The position numbers and the translations under genes are program-made. The notes under the pieces are model-generated. The model saw only the letters and a list, made by a program, of their open reading frames with translations, was not told the DNA's origin and ran no database searches. A DNA stretch of 49,819 nucleotides from Thiotrichaceae bacterium (GTDB taxonomy: Bacteria > Pseudomonadota > Gammaproteobacteria > Beggiatoales > Beggiatoaceae), in the NCBI GenBank assembly GCA_026991885.1, contig JALXAQ010000172.1:1-49819 (forward strand), read 5' to 3'. Below are positions 35,153 through 42,893 of this stretch, in pieces (the stretch's first letter is position 1; each line of letters begins with the position of its first letter).

Positions 35153-35235
35153 AAGGTCAAAAGCGTAACCAGGTCTGTATTTGACCTGGCAGGTTTGGTT
35201 TTTAACCTGCCAGGTCTTGTTTTGAAGTTGCTTTG
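35119..35235. terminator. 36-bp perfect inverted repeat spanning the bioB end
   Basis: Left arm 35119-35154 (core ACAAGACCTGGCAGGTTAAA) is perfectly complementary to the right arm 35200-35235. The 44-bp loop contains a further partial copy (GACCTGGCAGGTTTGG, 35183-35198). The arm carries the bioB stop and the other arm ends 3 bp from the stop of the convergent gene. It would form a very stable bidirectional terminator-like hairpin. Confidence 0.75.
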
Positions 35236-35238
35236 GAC

Positions 35239-35649
35239 TTATCTCTTATTGAGACGCTCCAACAACTGCCTTTGTCGATAAGCCAATATATTCAACTCAT
35301 TGCCCGATTGTTGCATTTTTTGCTGTTGATCATGTTCATCAGTGACATCAAACATCAACACATAAATGTCATTATCGACAGGAACAATATGAATCTCAGC
35401 ATAAGTGTTTTTCCCAAGGCACACAAATGGCAACACTTGAATCTGGGGAGCCGTCAACATCCCTTCAAGAAAATTCACTTGTTCAATCACTGGTTTTCCA
35501 ATCTTCAACTCTGTCAATCCATAATCTTGAGGAGCGCCCCCCCAATTAATTAAAGTGGCAAACTTATCAATCTGTAAATAAATGACTAACTTTTCTGCCA
35601 TCCACCTTGAACTAATATAGTTGCTAATCTTTACAGGAATTTTGAGCAT
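35239..35649 (-). CDS. PAS-like sensor protein (136 aa)
   Basis: A single small domain. The strand pattern LVIYLQIDKFATLINWGG, an acidic-helix loop, NTYAEIHIVPVDNDIYVLMFDVTDEHDQQQKMQQ resembles PAS-fold proteins, in which the last strand is followed by a signalling helix; I am unsure without a profile search. It lies 8 bp downstream of a Ras-like GTPase gene on the same strand, suggesting that it senses something for or responds to that GTPase. No membrane segment. Confidence 0.55.
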   Translation of the reverse strand: MLKIPVKISNYISSRWMAEKLVIYLQIDKFATLINWGGAPQDYGLTELKIGKPVIEQVNFLEGMLTAPQIQVLPFVCLGKNTYAEIHIVPVDNDIYVLMFDVTDEHDQQQKMQQSGNELNILAYRQRQLLERLNKR

Positions 35650-35657
35650 TTTTTTTC

Positions 35658-36155
35658 CTATTGAGCGACTAAGCTTGCTAATTCAATAAATGCTTTTTCC
35701 ACATTCATCCCCGTCTTAGCGCTGGTAATGAATAACTGCCATCCTTGCTGTTTTTTTTCCTGAATCACCTCTTCATCCATCTCCCATTGATCCTCCAAAT
35801 CGGCTTTATTCAGTAATATAACAAAAGGTTTTTCACCCAATTCTTTGACGAGAAGCTCACGTAGATTTAATGCACTCTCCCATGTTAGGCGACGAGTACC
35901 ATCAACAACCAGCAAAAAACCGGCAGCACCACGCAAATAAGAACTGGTAGCCGTCGTCAGGGTATTGTTGCCGGCAATGTCCCATAAAATCAGTTTTATT
36001 TCACGCCCATCAACTAATTTCACCAATTTAGTATCTATTTTGACACCCACCGTCGTCAGATATTTTTCTGAAAAAGTTTCACGCACAAAACGAGAAACCA
36101 AACTGGTTTTGCCCACACCAAAGTCACCAATCATACAAATTTTTTTTTGTAACAT
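35658..36155 (-). CDS. Ras/Rab-like small GTPase
   Basis: 165 residues. G1 GDFGVGKTS (10-18), a G2 threonine in TTVGVKID, G3 WDIAGN (58-63), G4 NKAD and G5 TSAK are all present, so nucleotide binding is expected. The catalytic Gln that follows G3 in Rab and Ras is Asn63 here, which would slow intrinsic hydrolysis. Prokaryotic Ras-like proteins of the MglA and Rup types regulate polarity, gliding motility or envelope functions, usually with roadblock-domain partners. Its neighbours are an OmpA protein with a possible roadblock-like region (upstream) and a PAS-like protein (downstream). Confidence 0.88.
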   Translation of the reverse strand: MLQKKICMIGDFGVGKTSLVSRFVRETFSEKYLTTVGVKIDTKLVKLVDGREIKLILWDIAGNNTLTTATSSYLRGAAGFLLVVDGTRRLTWESALNLRELLVKELGEKPFVILLNKADLEDQWEMDEEVIQEKKQQGWQLFITSAKTGMNVEKAFIELASLVAQ

Positions 36156-36176
36156 TTAATTTAAAATTCTCCTGCA

Positions 36177-36194
36177 CCAAAGCTAAAGCTTTGG
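36177..36194. repeat. Intercistronic hairpin, GTCCAA family (AGCT version)
   Basis: CCAAAGCT (36177-36184), loop AA, AGCTTTGG (36187-36194), then the ACTCC flank typical of the family. It overlaps the stop of the OmpA-like gene and precedes the GTPase start. Confidence 0.65.
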
Positions 36195-38336
36195 ACTCCA
36201 AAATACCTTAAAATTCACTTTTCTCTCACTTGGATTAGCTTTGTTTCCACCAAAACGAATGACTGGCGGAGGAGTTATCATCAACTTATCTTTTTCTATT
36301 CCATGACTGTGTAGCCAATCAAATGCCATTTTTGCACGTTGTTGAACCAATCCCTGGTTAAAAATTTTCGAGCCACGCCCGTCATTATTTCCAATAATCT
36401 GTAAGCGCACAGTTTGATGCAATGTCTCGCTGAGTACCAATAATTGTTGCACATCTTCAAGCAAAGCATTCAGTGCCTTCTCTTGTCCAGCTAAAAATCT
36501 AGCAGATTCGTTATCAAAATAAAAAATGGTTTTTTCAATATTTTGTATTATCGCCTCTCTTTCACGCTCAACATCCCTTAATCCGCTGCTATCAATGCGA
36601 GCAAAAGCCTCTCTCGGTAACGCCTGTATCCGCTTTTGTAATGCCTCAAATGTCGTCGTATCAACCTCGCCTTTCAATTGTAAGACTCTCTCTTGTACCA
36701 CCAAAGTCACATTATCTGGTGGTAACAAGCTCCGTTTCGCTAGTGCCAATAAAAATCGATCCGTTTCCAACAAATCATCCATCACCACCCGATCAATATC
36801 TGGGAAAATACTTGCACTCGCCTTATCTCTCCAATCCTGCGAAGCGTGACCACTCAAATACAAAACATCACCTTTCAGACGCACAGAAACAGTAGAGGGC
36901 GGCTTTAAGCGCAGACGTACCCTTTTTTCGACAAACGCAGGGCTTAAATCCTGATAGGGTGTCCAAAAACTCTCCACTTCATCATCGCTGAGATCAAAAG
37001 TTTGTGCTATCTCTCGTGACTCTATGGCTAAGGGATCACGCAGACCATAAGTCAACAACTTTCCATCCTGCTCTTGACTAGAAATAACCACAAAACCCGG
37101 CGTATTTCGCAAAGCCTCAACATAATCACTCAAGCGTTGCTGATACTGAAAATGCCAATATCCCCATCCCAAAGCCCCCAATAAAGCTATACTGAGTATG
37201 ACAATTAATGGCGGAGACATTAAACGCGCCTTTTGTGCCCCTGCTTTAGATTCCGATTGCAACGTTTTTTCTAAAAAAGGTGAAGCCTTTAAAGACGCAC
37301 TATCCCCACTAAAAGCATGCAATAAATTCCCATAACGTGCGTGTAGCCTTTCCAAGGAGTCACGCATGATGTTTCTCAATTCATAGGGCGCGACACCGCG
37401 AATCACACAAGCCAACACGGCATAAGGTCCACGTTCCAACCAAACGGTGTAATTACCAATTTCGACAGTATCAAGTTCCTCCGTTTTACTATCGCTAAAC
37501 GAATCACGGATAAAATCCTGTATAGCCGTTAACATGGCCGATATCGCATCACTATCACCGACTTTCACCTCTTCTTTATGCAAATGTTCGATTAATATTC
37601 CACTCTCACGATGAATTAAAAACACTTGCTCAACCCTGAAAATCAGCGTTTTTTCCAAAACCATTTCTGAAAAAGGTAAGCCTTTGCGCCACGCTTCCAA
37701 TCGCCAAGCTAATCCCTGCGGAGATAAACTATGTTCCGCTGCTTGGTTTATCCCTTGCATGAGTTTTTTAAAGCTTTCCTTGATAGCCTTACGAATCGCG
37801 GGTCCCATAACTGGAAATAAAGTATCAGCAAATGGGTGAGGATCTTGATTAATCGACTGTTTAATACACAATTCGACTGGTATTTGTAGAGACTCTACCA
37901 GTTCTGTTCCCTCAAACGAATCTGATGAATCAAGACTGGTTTTTGCTTTATAAATGACATGGGGCAGCATTTCAGCTATTTTTTGAGTTTGATACTCTCT
38001 ATCATTGATCTGAGTTTCTAAGGTCTTCAAACCGACCAAAGTGTCTTCGATCAAACTTAAACGATTCACGCCTTCCTGATTGATTTGTTCTAGGCTATCA
38101 ATACGCTTTTCTAAAGCCTCAAAACCTTTTTCTAAAGCCTCAAAACCTTTTTCTAAACCCTCAAAACCTTTTTGTTCTTTGATACCTTTTTTTAGGGTGA
38201 TATCAAGGCTTCTCAGTTCATATTTCAGGTACTTGGTACGCTCCTCTAAGACATTGAGTTGTGTCTGTTGAGCATTCAGAAATTCGTCTATTAACTGGAA
38301 CGCATTAGCAAATACTTTATTTTTTGTTAAAGTCAT
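36183..38336 (-). CDS. Membrane protein with coiled coil, roadblock/longin-like region, BON-like repeats and OmpA domain
   Basis: 717 residues from the ATG at 38336; a longer frame extends through repeat sequence and is rejected. Order: coiled coil (about 20-110, including three GFEALEK-type heptads), a soluble region (about 150-350) whose LIFRVEQVFLIHRESGILIEHL and YTVWLERGPYAVLACVIRG strands look like a roadblock/longin fold, one span (PPLIVILSIALLGALGWGYW), two BON-like segments (VRLKGDVLYLSGHA and VTLVVQERVLQLKGEV), and a C-terminal OmpA/MotB-type peptidoglycan-binding domain (NNDGRGSKIFNQGLVQQRA). It would link the cytoplasm to the wall. With the GTPase next door this suggests a GTPase-controlled envelope or motility apparatus. 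Confidence 0.72.
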   Translation of the reverse strand: MTLTKNKVFANAFQLIDEFLNAQQTQLNVLEERTKYLKYELRSLDITLKKGIKEQKGFEGLEKGFEALEKGFEALEKRIDSLEQINQEGVNRLSLIEDTLVGLKTLETQINDREYQTQKIAEMLPHVIYKAKTSLDSSDSFEGTELVESLQIPVELCIKQSINQDPHPFADTLFPVMGPAIRKAIKESFKKLMQGINQAAEHSLSPQGLAWRLEAWRKGLPFSEMVLEKTLIFRVEQVFLIHRESGILIEHLHKEEVKVGDSDAISAMLTAIQDFIRDSFSDSKTEELDTVEIGNYTVWLERGPYAVLACVIRGVAPYELRNIMRDSLERLHARYGNLLHAFSGDSASLKASPFLEKTLQSESKAGAQKARLMSPPLIVILSIALLGALGWGYWHFQYQQRLSDYVEALRNTPGFVVISSQEQDGKLLTYGLRDPLAIESREIAQTFDLSDDEVESFWTPYQDLSPAFVEKRVRLRLKPPSTVSVRLKGDVLYLSGHASQDWRDKASASIFPDIDRVVMDDLLETDRFLLALAKRSLLPPDNVTLVVQERVLQLKGEVDTTTFEALQKRIQALPREAFARIDSSGLRDVEREREAIIQNIEKTIFYFDNESARFLAGQEKALNALLEDVQQLLVLSETLHQTVRLQIIGNNDGRGSKIFNQGLVQQRAKMAFDWLHSHGIEKDKLMITPPPVIRFGGNKANPSERKVNFKVFWSPKL
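38107..38169. repeat. Three tandem 21-bp coding repeats
   Basis: Units at 38107, 38128 and 38149; the first two are identical and the third differs at one base. Each encodes one heptad (GFEALEK/GFEGLEK) of the coiled coil, so copy number changes coil length by exactly seven residues. Confidence 0.9.
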
Positions 38337-38357
38337 AGGAGTTCTCTCGTCTTGGAT

Positions 38358-38377
38358 GTCCAAGATAAATCTTGGAC
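38358..38377. repeat. Intercistronic hairpin, GTCCAA family (AGAT/ATCT version)
   Basis: GTCCAAGAT, loop AA, ATCTTGGAC, with a GGATGTCC left flank and ACTCC right flank identical to the 27430 copy. It separates rluB from the OmpA-like gene. Confidence 0.7.
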
Positions 38378-38388
38378 TCCGAAAAAGT

Positions 38389-39159
38389 TCAACGTGTCCT
38401 GCGTTTTTTGGAGGGCAGCAAGCCAACAACTTGTAACAAAGCTTTTTGACTCTGACTATCAAGTTCCATATAATGATCACTACGCAAACCTTTGGGCAAC
38501 AAAATTGGACCAAAACGTATTCTAATCAAACGGCTCACTGTGACTCCTTGCGATTGCCACAAGCGTCGTACTTCATGTTTGCGCCCTTCAGTCAGGATGA
38601 CATGATACCAATGATTGGCACCACTCCCGCCAGCATCGACAATCTGCTTAAAACTTGCCATACCATCGTCCAAAAGCACACCATCATGCAAACGTTTGAG
38701 CATCGCATTATCGACTTCACCAAGAATACGCACAGCATATTCGCGTTCAAGATTGTAAGAGGGATGCATCAAACGATGAGCTAATTCGCCATTATTTGTC
38801 AACAACAACAAACCAGCCGTGTTAAAATCTAAGCGCCCGACACTAATCCAACGTCCCTGTTTAGGCGGCGGCAAGCGTTCAAATATTGTCGAGCGTCCAT
38901 CAGGATCATGGCGTGTACAAACTTTACCGGTAGGTTTATGATAACACAAGAGTTCTTGTGGAGGCGTCTGTAAACTGAGTTGACGTCCATCAACGCGAAT
39001 TTTATCGGTCGTGCTAACACGATCTCCAATGGTGGCAGTGTGCTGATTGACTTGTACACGCCCATTTTGAATCCATCTTTCAATTTCGCGGCGCGATGCT
39101 AAACCGGCGCGGGCTAAAACTTTTTGTAGTTTTTCAGTAAGGGGGTTTTGTGAAGGCAT
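38389..39159 (-). CDS. rluB: 23S rRNA pseudouridine synthase, RluB type
   Basis: 256 residues. N-terminal S4 RNA-binding domain (KLQKVLARAGLASRREIERWI ... VNQH) and a RsuA/RluB catalytic domain with the Asp motif GRLDFNTAGLLLLT, followed by EGRKHEVRRLW. RluB makes pseudouridine 2605 in E. coli 23S rRNA. The short basic tail (SKKRRTR) is typical. RluE and RluF are related alternatives, but the S4 domain and sequence favour RluB. Divergent from waaC. Confidence 0.9.
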   Translation of the reverse strand: MPSQNPLTEKLQKVLARAGLASRREIERWIQNGRVQVNQHTATIGDRVSTTDKIRVDGRQLSLQTPPQELLCYHKPTGKVCTRHDPDGRSTIFERLPPPKQGRWISVGRLDFNTAGLLLLTNNGELAHRLMHPSYNLEREYAVRILGEVDNAMLKRLHDGVLLDDGMASFKQIVDAGGSGANHWYHVILTEGRKHEVRRLWQSQGVTVSRLIRIRFGPILLPKGLRSDHYMELDSQSQKALLQVVGLLPSKKRRTR

Positions 39160-39205
39160 TGTGATTTATCCTCATATTTTTTTGACTTTTTAGACGCAAG
39201 CAATT

Positions 39206-40219
39206 ATGCACATCCTAATCATAAAAACCTCCTCGCTAGGCGACATCATTCACACCCTACCCGCCCTGACTGACGCATATCAACACGATCCTCAATTACA
39301 ATGTGATTGGCTAGTCGAAGAAGCCTTTGCCGAAATACCCAGTTGGCATCCTGCCGTCAGGCGCATTATACCCGTCGCGCTAAGGCGATGGCGCAAACAA
39401 GTTTGGCAAACTTGGTCTAGTGGCAAATGGCGCCAATTTATCCACAGCCTGACAGTACAACAATATGATAAAGTGATTGATGCACAAGGGCTCATCAAAA
39501 GTGCCTTTTTGACTTATCATGCGCGAGGCAAGCGTTGTGGATTAGATCGTCACTCAGCGCGTGAACCCTTAGCAGCACTTGCCTATCAACAGCGTTACGC
39601 CATTCCCAAAAATCAACACGCTGTCACACGAATAAGACAACTTTTCGCCGCTGTACTAGATTATCCGCAGCCTGACAGTCCGCCCGATTACGGCATTGCT
39701 AAGCACTTTCAAGACAAATCAATACGCCCCACTATAATATGCTTACATGGGACAACATGGCTCACAAAACATTGGCCTGACAAGTATTGGAGCGCACTGG
39801 CGCAACGTATCACGGCAGCGGGCTTTGCGGTGCGTTTACCTTGGGGCAATCCTCAAGAATATGCCCGCGCTCAAAAGATTGCAAGTATTGAGCCAAATAT
39901 TACCCTTATTCCCAAAAGCAATTTACACGGTATTGCCACCGCCTTAGCACAAGCACAGGCGGTAGTCGGCGTAGATACAGGGCTTGCTCACCTGACTGCC
40001 GCTTTAGGGATACCCTCCGTTACCTTATATGGTGCGACACAACCCGCACGAACGGGGACTTATGGTCCACAACAAAAGCATTTGCAAGCTGATTTTCCCT
40101 GTGCGCCTTGTTTGAGTAAAAAATGTACTTATCAAGGAGTCTCCACTATTTCGCCGGCGTGTTATGAAGATTTGTCAGTGGAAAAAGTTTGGAGCGCGTT
40201 GCAGGCAATCATTAATTGA
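39206..40219 (+). CDS. waaC: Lipopolysaccharide heptosyltransferase I
   Basis: 337 residues, GT-B fold family 9. N-terminus ILIIKTSSLGDIIHTLPAL and C-terminal GVDTGLAHLTAALGIPSVTLYGATQPARTGTYG are heptosyltransferase signatures; the early WLVEEAF and RRWRK region fits WaaC. It adds the first L-glycero-D-manno-heptose to Kdo2-lipid A at the inner membrane's cytoplasmic face. The cysteine-rich C-terminal loop (PCAPCLSKKCTYQG) is common in the family. It stands alone, and the 129 bp after it holds nothing I recognise. Confidence 0.92.
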   Translation: MHILIIKTSSLGDIIHTLPALTDAYQHDPQLQCDWLVEEAFAEIPSWHPAVRRIIPVALRRWRKQVWQTWSSGKWRQFIHSLTVQQYDKVIDAQGLIKSAFLTYHARGKRCGLDRHSAREPLAALAYQQRYAIPKNQHAVTRIRQLFAAVLDYPQPDSPPDYGIAKHFQDKSIRPTIICLHGTTWLTKHWPDKYWSALAQRITAAGFAVRLPWGNPQEYARAQKIASIEPNITLIPKSNLHGIATALAQAQAVVGVDTGLAHLTAALGIPSVTLYGATQPARTGTYGPQQKHLQADFPCAPCLSKKCTYQGVSTISPACYEDLSVEKVWSALQAIIN

Positions 40220-40348
40220 TATTTTCGACTGGCTTGGCACCCAGTTCATCACGCGACGCAGAGCGACAGGCACGAACGAAGCTCCGCCTCGAAAGTTAAT
40301 GACAGTATTCGCTACCACGTCAATGGAAGTCATACTCATTTTAGAATT

Positions 40349-40612
40349 TCAGTGATCATAATGATGACGACATTGAATCACAACAACTTCTTCATCATCA
40401 AAGGCATAAATCAAACGGTGTTCTTGAGTTATACGGCGTGACCAATAACCTTGAAGGTTAAATTTTAGTGGTTCTGGTTTACCGATACCTTGGGTAGGAT
40501 TTTTACATGTTTCTAAACACAATTGAATGATGCGTTTGAGCATTTTGCTATTATGTTGATGCCACCATTCCAAATCCTCTAAGCCGGTTTCAGTCCAAGT
40601 AAGCTTTAACAT
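40349..40612 (-). CDS. yoeB: YoeB family mRNA interferase toxin
   Basis: 87 residues. Catalytic residues of YoeB fit with a one-residue offset: E47, R66 and H84 (E46, R65 and H83 in E. coli), in GKPEPLK, EHRLIY and CRHHYDH. The RelE-fold toxin cleaves mRNA on the ribosome. Its start overlaps the antitoxin gene by 23 bp, the usual arrangement with antitoxin first. Confidence 0.93.
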   Translation of the reverse strand: MLKLTWTETGLEDLEWWHQHNSKMLKRIIQLCLETCKNPTQGIGKPEPLKFNLQGYWSRRITQEHRLIYAFDDEEVVVIQCRHHYDH

Positions 40613-40850
40613 CTATTTCTCTGTATTCTCCTTGACGATGTTGTTCTATACCTTTGCGTAACCGTTCTGCATTGGCAGGATTTTGCAATAAATAAAGAGT
40701 TTCCATGAGGCTATTATAATCTTCAGCATCTAAGAGAACGACGGATTGATTTTCGTTTCGCATTACAGAAATCACCTCATGGTTTTGGTTGATGCGATCA
40801 AAAACGGTCGTGAAATGCGTTCTCATTTCATTGACAGTGATTTGTTCCAT
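40590..40850 (-). CDS. yefM: YefM/Phd family antitoxin
   Basis: 86 residues. N-terminal Phd/YefM DNA-binding fold (VNEMRTHFTTVFDRINQNHEVISVMRNENQSVVLLDAEDYNSLMETLYLL) and a C-terminal toxin-binding tail (RLRKGIEQHRQGEYREIDV). It neutralises YoeB and autorepresses the pair's promoter, which should lie in 40851-40950. Slightly shorter than some relatives but complete. Confidence 0.93.
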   Translation of the reverse strand: MEQITVNEMRTHFTTVFDRINQNHEVISVMRNENQSVVLLDAEDYNSLMETLYLLQNPANAERLRKGIEQHRQGEYREIDVKAYLD

Positions 40851-40952
40851 ATAGTTACCTTGTGAACATGACTTTAAATAACAATTATAACAACTACCTT
40901 AGCTCAGGTATTTTCACCTTATCATTCTATCCATTTAGGAAAACATAAAAAC

Positions 40953-42893
40953 ATGACACCTCCCCCCCTCTTACTCGGCAGCACACTACTCTTTTGGGGT
41001 TGGCAAAGCCAGCTACTCCCATTTGCTATACTGATGGCAATCATTTTAGAAAGCGCACACTGGATCAAATGGCGTTGGACTCTTTCAGACAAAGACTTCA
41101 ATCTTGTCGTTGATTTTACTTCATTCTCACTAATAATAGCGGTAATTTATCTAACCACTCAACAATCCAGTCACGGATTGATGATTTTACTCAATAGCTT
41201 ACCCATATTATTTTTCATGCTAATTAGCACTCAGCTCTATAGCACACAAGGCACTATCAAACTCAGTAGCCTATTTCTCTCCTTACGCCATTACGAAAAA
41301 AAAGTCGGAAAACCCCACCCCAAAGCTAACCAGCGCATCAACCTCAGTTACCCCTACCTGATGATATGCCTACTATCATCTAGTCTCAACAATACGCCCT
41401 GGTATTTTGTAGGCATCTCTGTACTGATTGCATGGGGGCTCTGGGCAGCGCGTCCACAACGTTATTCACTTACAAATTTTGGATTATTATTCGTAATAGC
41501 CTGTACACTGGCTTATATGACTCAATTGGGAATATACCGCCTACATTCCAAAGTAGAAGAACTCATACTCAACTGGTTTGAAGGAATGATCTGGGCAGAT
41601 AGAGATCCTTATCGACAAAATACCGCCATCGGAGACATTGGCAAACTCAAACAATCAAATAAAATTATCCTACGGGTTAAGACACCCAACCCCTTACTAC
41701 TGCGTGAAAGCAGCTATAACACCTACTTTCAAACCACTTGGTTAGCAAAACCCTCCAAATTAAGTGAAATCAGTTATGCGAGCGATGTCTGGACATTTAC
41801 AACTGAAAAATTCAAAGGAGAAAACTCAGCCCAAATATCCGGCTATCTCCATAAAGGCAAAGGAATGCTCGCGCTACCTCATGGCACTTATCAAATTAGC
41901 AACATCCCCGTGCTCAGTTTGCAACACAACAGCTTTGGTGCCATCAAAATTGAAAACGGACCAGAATTCATAAACTACACCGCCCATTTTGCTCAAAAAA
42001 CACCACTAGACAGCACTCCCAACAAGTTTGACCTATACCTGCCCCCCCATGAAAAAGCCTATCTAATAAAATTATCAAATCAATTAAATTTAGCTCACCA
42101 AAGTCCACAACAAGCGCTAAACACATTAAGCCGATTTTTCGAGCAAAATTTCCAATACACGCTCAAGCTGAACGCACCAACACAAAAAAATATAACACCG
42201 CTAGAAGATTTCTTACGCCACAGCCGCGCTGGACACTGTGAATACTTTGCCACCGCCAGCGCCCTGCTATTACGCGCCGCTGGCATACCATCACGCTATG
42301 CTGCTGGTTATGCTGTTGTAGAATTTAGTCAATTAGAAAATGCTTATGTGGTACGAAAACGCCATGCCCACGCTTGGACGCTCGCCTATATCGACGGACA
42401 TTGGCAAGAATTTGACACAACTCCGGCCAGTTGGGTTAGTATAGAACAAGAAATGGCGACATGGTGGGAACCGATTAACGATTTATGGTCTTATCTAAGC
42501 TACCAATTGACAAAATGGCGTTGGCGCGAAAATGGCAATGACTGGCTACTCTGGCTGATATTACCGCTCATATTGATACTGATATGGCGACTCTATACAA
42601 GAGAAAAAATGGCCCCTTCTGAAAAAACGGCTCAACAGACAAACACAGTTGCAAAACGAGGCACTGACTCTCCATTTTATCAAATAGTACGACAACTAAA
42701 TGCAAGCGGTTACAACCGCCAAGCTGGCGAAACTCTAACAACTTGGATAAAACGCATTCAAATGCTAGACACCAACATACAAAACATGCTCACTTTGCAC
42801 CAGCGTTATCGGTTTGATCCGGTTGGCATAAGTCCACAAGAAAAAGCGGTATTAATAACAGATGTTAAAAGATGGTTGGAGAACAATTTATGA
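40953..42893 (+). CDS. TgpA-like membrane transglutaminase
   Basis: 646 residues. DUF3488-type N-terminal block of about five or six spans (to about 190), a periplasmic transglutaminase-like domain with the triad C429 (AGHCEYFATA), H473 (HAHAWT) and D488 (EFDTTP), a further span (about 530-548, LLWLILPLILILIWRLY) and a DUF4129-like tail. TgpA is an essential periplasmic protein in Pseudomonas; its substrate is unclear, cell wall or envelope proteins being likely. The start codon of ggt overlaps its stop (ATGA), so the two are coupled. Confidence 0.85.
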   Translation: MTPPPLLLGSTLLFWGWQSQLLPFAILMAIILESAHWIKWRWTLSDKDFNLVVDFTSFSLIIAVIYLTTQQSSHGLMILLNSLPILFFMLISTQLYSTQGTIKLSSLFLSLRHYEKKVGKPHPKANQRINLSYPYLMICLLSSSLNNTPWYFVGISVLIAWGLWAARPQRYSLTNFGLLFVIACTLAYMTQLGIYRLHSKVEELILNWFEGMIWADRDPYRQNTAIGDIGKLKQSNKIILRVKTPNPLLLRESSYNTYFQTTWLAKPSKLSEISYASDVWTFTTEKFKGENSAQISGYLHKGKGMLALPHGTYQISNIPVLSLQHNSFGAIKIENGPEFINYTAHFAQKTPLDSTPNKFDLYLPPHEKAYLIKLSNQLNLAHQSPQQALNTLSRFFEQNFQYTLKLNAPTQKNITPLEDFLRHSRAGHCEYFATASALLLRAAGIPSRYAAGYAVVEFSQLENAYVVRKRHAHAWTLAYIDGHWQEFDTTPASWVSIEQEMATWWEPINDLWSYLSYQLTKWRWRENGNDWLLWLILPLILILIWRLYTREKMAPSEKTAQQTNTVAKRGTDSPFYQIVRQLNASGYNRQAGETLTTWIKRIQMLDTNIQNMLTLHQRYRFDPVGISPQEKAVLITDVKRWLENNL

